A DNA stretch of 64,000 bases from Kitasatospora indigofera. Lineage in GTDB: Bacteria; Actinomycetota; Actinomycetes; Streptomycetales; Streptomycetaceae. The DNA lies in contig NZ_BNBO01000014.1 of NCBI RefSeq assembly GCF_014655955.1, positions 1 through 64,000 of the forward strand. The letters are read 5' to 3'. Within the stretch, counting starts at the first letter, position 1, and each line of letters opens with the position of its first letter. Shown one piece after another: positions 60,442 to 64,000 of the stretch. A model generated the notes under the pieces. The model saw only the letters and a program-made list of their open reading frames with translations, was not told the origin of the DNA and did no database searches. Both the position numbers and the translations under genes were made by a program.

Positions 60442-62823
60442 TCAACCCCCGTCGCCCGCTGCCGCGTTGGCGGCCGCCCCGGCGGCGGCGCCGCCCTGCT
60501 GCGCCGGGTCGGGCGCCGGGGGCGAGGGCTGGGCGGGGGCCGTCGACGGCGTCCGGCCCGGCCGCTGGGTGGCGGCCGGGGCGCTGCCGGCCGGACCGGC
60601 CGGCGTGCTGGAGGCGCCGCCGGGGCGGCCGGTGGAGCCGCTGCCCTGGCCGCCCGGTTGGCCGGAGCCGGTCCCGGAGCCCTGCTCCGAGGGGTCGGAC
60701 GGGCCCGTCCCGCCGGTCCCCGCGGTCGGGGCGCCGCTCCCGGCGGCCGGCGTCGAGGGGGCCGGCGAGGGTGAGGCGCTCGCCGAGGGGGTGCTGCCCG
60801 CCCCGCGGCCGGAGCCGCCGTCGGCCTGGCCGGCCACGACGGGGAAGCCCGTCACCGGCGTCCCCTTGAGGGCGGCCTTCATGTAGGCCGTCCAGATCTG
60901 GGCGGGGTACTGCCCGCCGGCCGCGCCGTCCGTCCCGCCGGTGCCGCTGAGGCTGACCTGCGCGCCGGTGGCCGGGTCCTGGCCGAACAGCGCGACCGCG
61001 GTCACCAGCTCCGGGGTGTAGCCGACGAACCAGACGGACTTCTGGTCGTCGGTGGTCCCGGTCTTGCCGGCCGCCGGGCGGCCGAGCGCCTGGGCCCGGA
61101 ACCCGGTGCCGCCCGGGTCGTCGACGACGCCCCGCAGCATCGCGGTGACCCGGTTCGCGGTCTGCTCGCTGACCGCCTGGTTGACCTGCGGCGCCGGCAG
61201 CGCCACCGGCCGGCCCTCGTGCTCCAGCGACTGCACCAGCCACGGGGTGATCTGCCGTCCGCCGTTGTCCAGCGTGGCGTACACCCCGGCCATGTCCAGC
61301 ACGCTGGGCGTGGCCACGCCCAGCGGCAGGGACGGCTGGGCGCCGAGGCTCGGGGTGCCGGCGGGCAGCCCCAGCGCGACCCCGGTGTCCCGGACCTTCT
61401 CCAGCCCGGTGTCCTGGGCGAGCTGGGTGAAGACGCTGTTCACGGACCAGTCGGTGGCCTGCTGCAGGGTGATCTGGCCGTAGTCCTTGCCGCCCTCGTT
61501 GGGCGCCGCGTACGGCGTTCCGGTGCCGCCGCGGACCTTGCGCCCGCTGGTGCCGTCGTAGACCGTGCGCGGGCCGATCGTCTGTCCGGACTGCGTCCGC
61601 GCGTTGCTGTCCAGGGCGGCGGCCAGCGCGATCGCCTTGAAGGTCGAACCGGCCTGGTAGTCGCGCCGGGTCGCGTTGTCGACGAAGTGCTTCGTGTAGT
61701 CGGTGCCGCCGTACAGGGCGAGCACCGCGCCGGTCTTCGGGTCCACCGAGACGGCGCCCGCCTGGGCGGCGGCGTCCTTGGGGCGGGACCCGGGCTTCAG
61801 GTCGGCGGTGAGCCGGCTCTGCACGGCGTCGGAGAGGTCCTGCTCGCGGGCCGGGTCGATGCTCAGCTTGACGGTGTAGCCGCCCTTGGCCAGGGCGGCC
61901 TCGCTGAGGATCTGGTGCGAGACCAGGTAGTCGGTGGCCGCGTTCACCAGGTACCCGGCCTGGCCGGAGAGCCCGGGCGCCGCCTGCGGCTCCTTGACCT
62001 CGGGGAAGGCCACGGCGGCCCGCTCGTCGGCGGAGAGCCAGTTCTCCTTGACCATCCCGTCGAGCACGTAGTTCCAGCGGTTCATCGCGTTCTGCTTGCC
62101 GGTGGCCGTCGCGGTGGCGACGTCGTAGGCGCTGGGGGCGTTGAGCAGCGTCGCGAGGTAGGCGCCCTGCGCCGGGTCCAGCGCGGCGGCGTCGACGCCG
62201 AAGTAGGCCTGGGCGCCGGCCTGGATGCCGTAGGCGCCGCGGCCGTAGTACGAGGTGTTGAGGTAGCCCGCGAGGACGTCGTCCTTGGTCTCGGTGGCGT
62301 CCACCTTCAGCGCGATGAACAGTTCCTTCACCTTGCGGCCGACGCTCTGCTGCTGGCTGAGGTAGGTGTTCTTCACGTACTGCTGGGTGATGGTGGAGCC
62401 GCCCTGGGTGCCCTCGCCCTTGGCCGTCTTGACCGCGGCCCGCAGCAGACCTGGCACGTTGACCGCGCCCTCGTGGTAGAAATCGCGGTCCTCGGCGGCC
62501 AGCGCGGCGTGCTGCGCGGCGGGGGAGACCTTGTCCAGGGCGACGTTCTGCCGGTTGGTCTGCCCGGTCCTGGCGATCACCGAGCCGTCCTGGTAGAGCC
62601 AGGTGTTGCTCTGCGCGGTCGCCGCCGCGTGCGCGTCGGGGACCTGCACCAGGGAGACGGCGAGGACGAAGCCGCCGGTCCCCAGCAGCAGCGAGGTGAC
62701 CAGGCCGGCCACCGTGACCCGCCAGCCGGGGATCAGCCGCCGCGGGCCGGTGCGCCGGGGGCGCTTGCCGGACGGGCTCTTGCTGGACGGCGCGCTGCGC
62801 TCACTCCGGGAGGTACGTGGCAA
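60442..62823 (-). CDS. Class A penicillin-binding protein, second paralogue
   Basis: A 793-residue bifunctional wall synthase similar to the protein at 32841. It has one membrane helix (VAGLVTSLLLGTGGFVLAVSL), GT51 motifs AAEDRDFYHEGAVN and GGSTITQQYVKN, transpeptidase Ser393 in GSTFKAI, WSVNSVF and AAGKTGTTD. A 150-residue Ser/Pro/Gly/Ala tail ends the protein. TTG 62823 is preferred because AGGAAAGG lies eight bases upstream. ATG 62877 would add 18 residues but has no ribosome site and overlaps the -10 area. A GGGAC-N4-GTCCC inverted repeat sits at the promoter. Confidence 0.93.
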   Translation of the reverse strand: MPRTSRSERSAPSSKSPSGKRPRRTGPRRLIPGWRVTVAGLVTSLLLGTGGFVLAVSLVQVPDAHAAATAQSNTWLYQDGSVIARTGQTNRQNVALDKVSPAAQHAALAAEDRDFYHEGAVNVPGLLRAAVKTAKGEGTQGGSTITQQYVKNTYLSQQQSVGRKVKELFIALKVDATETKDDVLAGYLNTSYYGRGAYGIQAGAQAYFGVDAAALDPAQGAYLATLLNAPSAYDVATATATGKQNAMNRWNYVLDGMVKENWLSADERAAVAFPEVKEPQAAPGLSGQAGYLVNAATDYLVSHQILSEAALAKGGYTVKLSIDPAREQDLSDAVQSRLTADLKPGSRPKDAAAQAGAVSVDPKTGAVLALYGGTDYTKHFVDNATRRDYQAGSTFKAIALAAALDSNARTQSGQTIGPRTVYDGTSGRKVRGGTGTPYAAPNEGGKDYGQITLQQATDWSVNSVFTQLAQDTGLEKVRDTGVALGLPAGTPSLGAQPSLPLGVATPSVLDMAGVYATLDNGGRQITPWLVQSLEHEGRPVALPAPQVNQAVSEQTANRVTAMLRGVVDDPGGTGFRAQALGRPAAGKTGTTDDQKSVWFVGYTPELVTAVALFGQDPATGAQVSLSGTGGTDGAAGGQYPAQIWTAYMKAALKGTPVTGFPVVAGQADGGSGRGAGSTPSASASPSPAPSTPAAGSGAPTAGTGGTGPSDPSEQGSGTGSGQPGGQGSGSTGRPGGASSTPAGPAGSAPAATQRPGRTPSTAPAQPSPPAPDPAQQGGAAAGAAANAAAGDGG

Positions 62824-62880
62824 AGCAGCGGGCCTTTCCTGCGGGCGGATCGTGCCAGCCTGCACAGGCGGTCGCATAAA

Positions 62881-62900
62881 AGGTTAGGGACCTTTGTCCC
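62881..62900 (-). promoter_or_regulatory. PBP promoter element with inverted repeat
   Basis: TAACCT (62881-62886, minus strand) is a good -10. Immediately upstream GGGAC-CTTT-GTCCC (62887-62900) could be an operator in the spacer. The regulator is unknown. Confidence 0.4.
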
Positions 62901-62969
62901 ATTTTTGCCCGATGTGGCGGCTCTCACGTCCGCCGCCCGCCCGACACGGTCGTCGTCGGGGCAACGCGA

Positions 62970-62999
62970 AGAGGCCCCCCGCTCTCGCGAAGGGCCTCT
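62970..62999 (-). terminator. Terminator of tRNA-Lys (copy 1)
   Basis: AGAGGCCC and GGGCCTCT (8 bp) around a 14-base loop, 11 bases after the tRNA 3' end on the minus strand. Confidence 0.75.
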
Positions 63000-63009
63000 C
63001 GGCTGTCTG

Positions 63010-63083
63010 TGCGCCGCCAGGGACTCGAACCCCGGACCCGCTGATTAAGAGTCAGCTGCTCTAACCAACTGAGCTAGCGGCGC
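63010..63083 (-). tRNA. tRNA-Lys (anticodon CTT), copy 1
   Basis: A 74-base tRNA with acceptor GCGCCGC/GCGGCGC, anticodon loop CTCTTAA (anticodon CTT) and T-arm GGTTCGAGTCC. CCA is not encoded. It reads AAG, the dominant lysine codon here. Confidence 0.97.
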
Positions 63084-63209
63084 CTGCTGACCTGGAGAAC
63101 AATACACGCTCCGCCCGGCCGCGACGAAACGCCCGCCCGCGCGCGGCGGGAGCCGCCCGTTCCGTGCCGGTCCCGGGGCGGGCGCCCCGCGCCGTGCGGG
63201 CGCCGGGGC

Positions 63210-63854
63210 TCAGCCCGAGTTGGCGGCGGCCGCGTCCGAGCTGGTCACCCGCTGCACGGCCCGGGCGATCGGCAGCTCCCGGCCGAGCGGCCTCAGGGCG
63301 CGCCGGACGTCCGCCCCGGCCGGCCCGGGGAAGACCTGCCGGGCCAGCCCGCCCGCCGCCAGCAGCCCGGCCAGTTGCCGGTCGCGCTCCGCGGCGGTGG
63401 CCGGGGAGAGGGCGGCGGCCCGGAGCCGGGCGGCGATCTCCTGGCCCGCCGCCGGCGGCACCACCCGATGGCGCCGGTACGGGACGAGCCCGAGGAAGCG
63501 CCGCCGTTCGGTGCTCAGCAGGCCGCGGGCGGTCAGCGAGGCCAGGACGGGCCCCACGGCGTCGCGGCCGATCCGCCGCACCGCCAGGTCGAGGGAGGGC
63601 GGGCGCCGCCGCTTGCCGGCCTCGCCCAGCCGGGCCAGCACCCCGGCGGCCACCGGGTCCTGACCGGCGAACGGCTGGTACTGCGTGATGTGCCTGCCCT
63701 CCACCGCGATCGCGCCGCCGACCAGCATCTCGGCGAGCACCGCACCGGCCAGGACCCGGTGGAATCCGCCGCGCATCCGGACCACTCCGCCGGCCGGCTC
63801 GGCGCACACCAGCACCAGCTCCTCGGGGATCGTTCGGGCGTACGGCTGGGTCAC
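63210..63854 (-). CDS. GPP34-family (Golgi phosphoprotein 3-like) protein
   Basis: A 214-residue, mainly helical protein matching GPP34: PEELVLVCAEPAGG at the start, LAGAVLAEMLVGGAIAVEG, then the basic loop ARLGEAGKRRRPPSLDLAVRRIG, LTARGLLSTERRRFLGLVPYRRH and [20 protein letters not shown]. Eukaryotic relatives bind phosphatidylinositol-4-phosphate. The role in actinomycetes, where copies are many, is unknown. It is a peripheral membrane protein at most, since there is no signal or membrane helix. GTG 63854 has AGGAGA seven bases upstream. It lies alone between two tRNA-Lys genes. Confidence 0.87.
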   Translation of the reverse strand: MTQPYARTIPEELVLVCAEPAGGVVRMRGGFHRVLAGAVLAEMLVGGAIAVEGRHITQYQPFAGQDPVAAGVLARLGEAGKRRRPPSLDLAVRRIGRDAVGPVLASLTARGLLSTERRRFLGLVPYRRHRVVPPAAGQEIAARLRAAALSPATAAERDRQLAGLLAAGGLARQVFPGPAGADVRRALRPLGRELPIARAVQRVTSSDAAAANSG

Positions 63855-63924
63855 GGGCGTCTCCTGTCCGGTGCCGGGCACGGTCCTGCCGCCGGCCCTT
63901 GCCCGGTGCGGAGGGCGGGGAAAC

Positions 63925-63962
63925 GCCGAGAGGCCCTCCGCTCTCGCGAAGGGCCTCTCGGC
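63925..63962 (-). terminator. Terminator of tRNA-Lys (copy 2)
   Basis: A perfect 13-bp stem (GCCGAGAGGCCCT with its complement) around a 12-base loop, just beyond the 3' end of the truncated tRNA on the minus strand. Confidence 0.85.
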
Positions 63963-64000
63963 TGTCTGTGCGCCGCCAGGGACTCGAACCCCGGACCCGC
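63938..64000. repeat. Direct repeat of 62979-63041 (tRNA-Lys 3' half plus terminator part)
   Basis: Sixty-three bases are identical, at an offset of 959, up to the window edge. The identity covers the terminator loop and right arm, the spacer and the tRNA 3' half. Confidence 0.9.
63969..64000 (-). tRNA. tRNA-Lys, copy 2, truncated by the window end
   Basis: The T-arm and 3' acceptor strand are identical to copy 1, including the discriminator base. The 5' part lies outside the window, so the anticodon cannot be read. CTT is inferred from identity. Confidence 0.85.

Noticed and set aside
62979-64000. Attachment sites of an integrated element at tRNA-Lys
   Set aside because: Only one GPP34 gene lies between the repeats, with no integrase or excisionase in view. 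A plain duplication is enough, although the right flank is not visible.

Overview
The window is very GC-rich, almost every codon ends in G or C, and GTG and TTG starts are common. Gene content and order point to a Streptomycetaceae actinomycete (Streptomyces or Kitasatospora type). Markers include mec-cysO-cysM, two GlcNAc PTS permeases beside nagF, rph-rdgB, a DasR-type operator set, class A penicillin-binding proteins with Pro-rich tails, a DUF6412-yidC pair and a PAS-GGDEF-EAL protein. It reads as core or near-core chromosome. I see no phage, transposase, CRISPR array or biosynthetic cluster.

Layout. 0-10 kb: an Ala-rich orphan protein, an AbiEi-like protein, NAD salvage (pncA, pncB), clpS with its DUF2017 partner, an amino-acid permease, then the carrier-protein cysteine pathway (Mec protease, a cysteine-containing leader peptide, CysO, CysM). 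10-17 kb: an orphan membrane-anchored PemK-like protein, a mini-HTH protein, an Rv1339-like metallo-hydrolase, a class IV aminotransferase, a LuxR-type regulator and two overlapping flavin monooxygenases. 17-27 kb: a GlcNAc/chitin block with two EIIC permeases, NagF (EIIB) and a secreted GH18 chitinase. DasR-like dre sites lie in front of three promoters. rph, a lipoprotein, rdgB, tRNA-Leu and an HNH nuclease gene broken by one amber codon are embedded in this block. 27-32 kb: lipoproteins, Bcp peroxiredoxin, DUF3618, a GroES-like protein and an AlkZ-superfamily protein.

32-46 kb: a class A PBP, a three-gene ABC exporter, DUF445, adenosine deaminase, a second YidC with DUF6412, a Phd-VapC pair, a Gfo/Idh/MocA oxidoreductase and an AA10 LPMO that carries a sortase-E-type LAQTG wall anchor. 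46-57 kb: a HAD phosphatase, LtrA, uracil-DNA glycosylase, a GH6 lipoprotein, a polysaccharide deacetylase, a DedA protein, an LLM monooxygenase, the c-di-GMP protein and OsmC. 57-64 kb: chorismate mutase, signal peptidase I, an EamA exporter, a second class A PBP, then a GPP34-family gene between two copies of tRNA-Lys(CTT). The second tRNA copy is cut by the window end.

How it fits together. The clearest joint theme is polymer turnover. GlcNAc released by the chitinase, perhaps helped by the LPMO, could be taken up by NagE/NagF under shared DasR control, while PBPs, GH6, the deacetylase and YidC act at the envelope. The second theme is cysteine supply through CysO, with a leader peptide and C-rich spacer that look like an attenuator. 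Many genes start 6-8 bases after a TANNNT hexamer without a Shine-Dalgarno, suggesting leaderless transcripts. Functions come from reading motifs and from memory of protein families. No database search was run.
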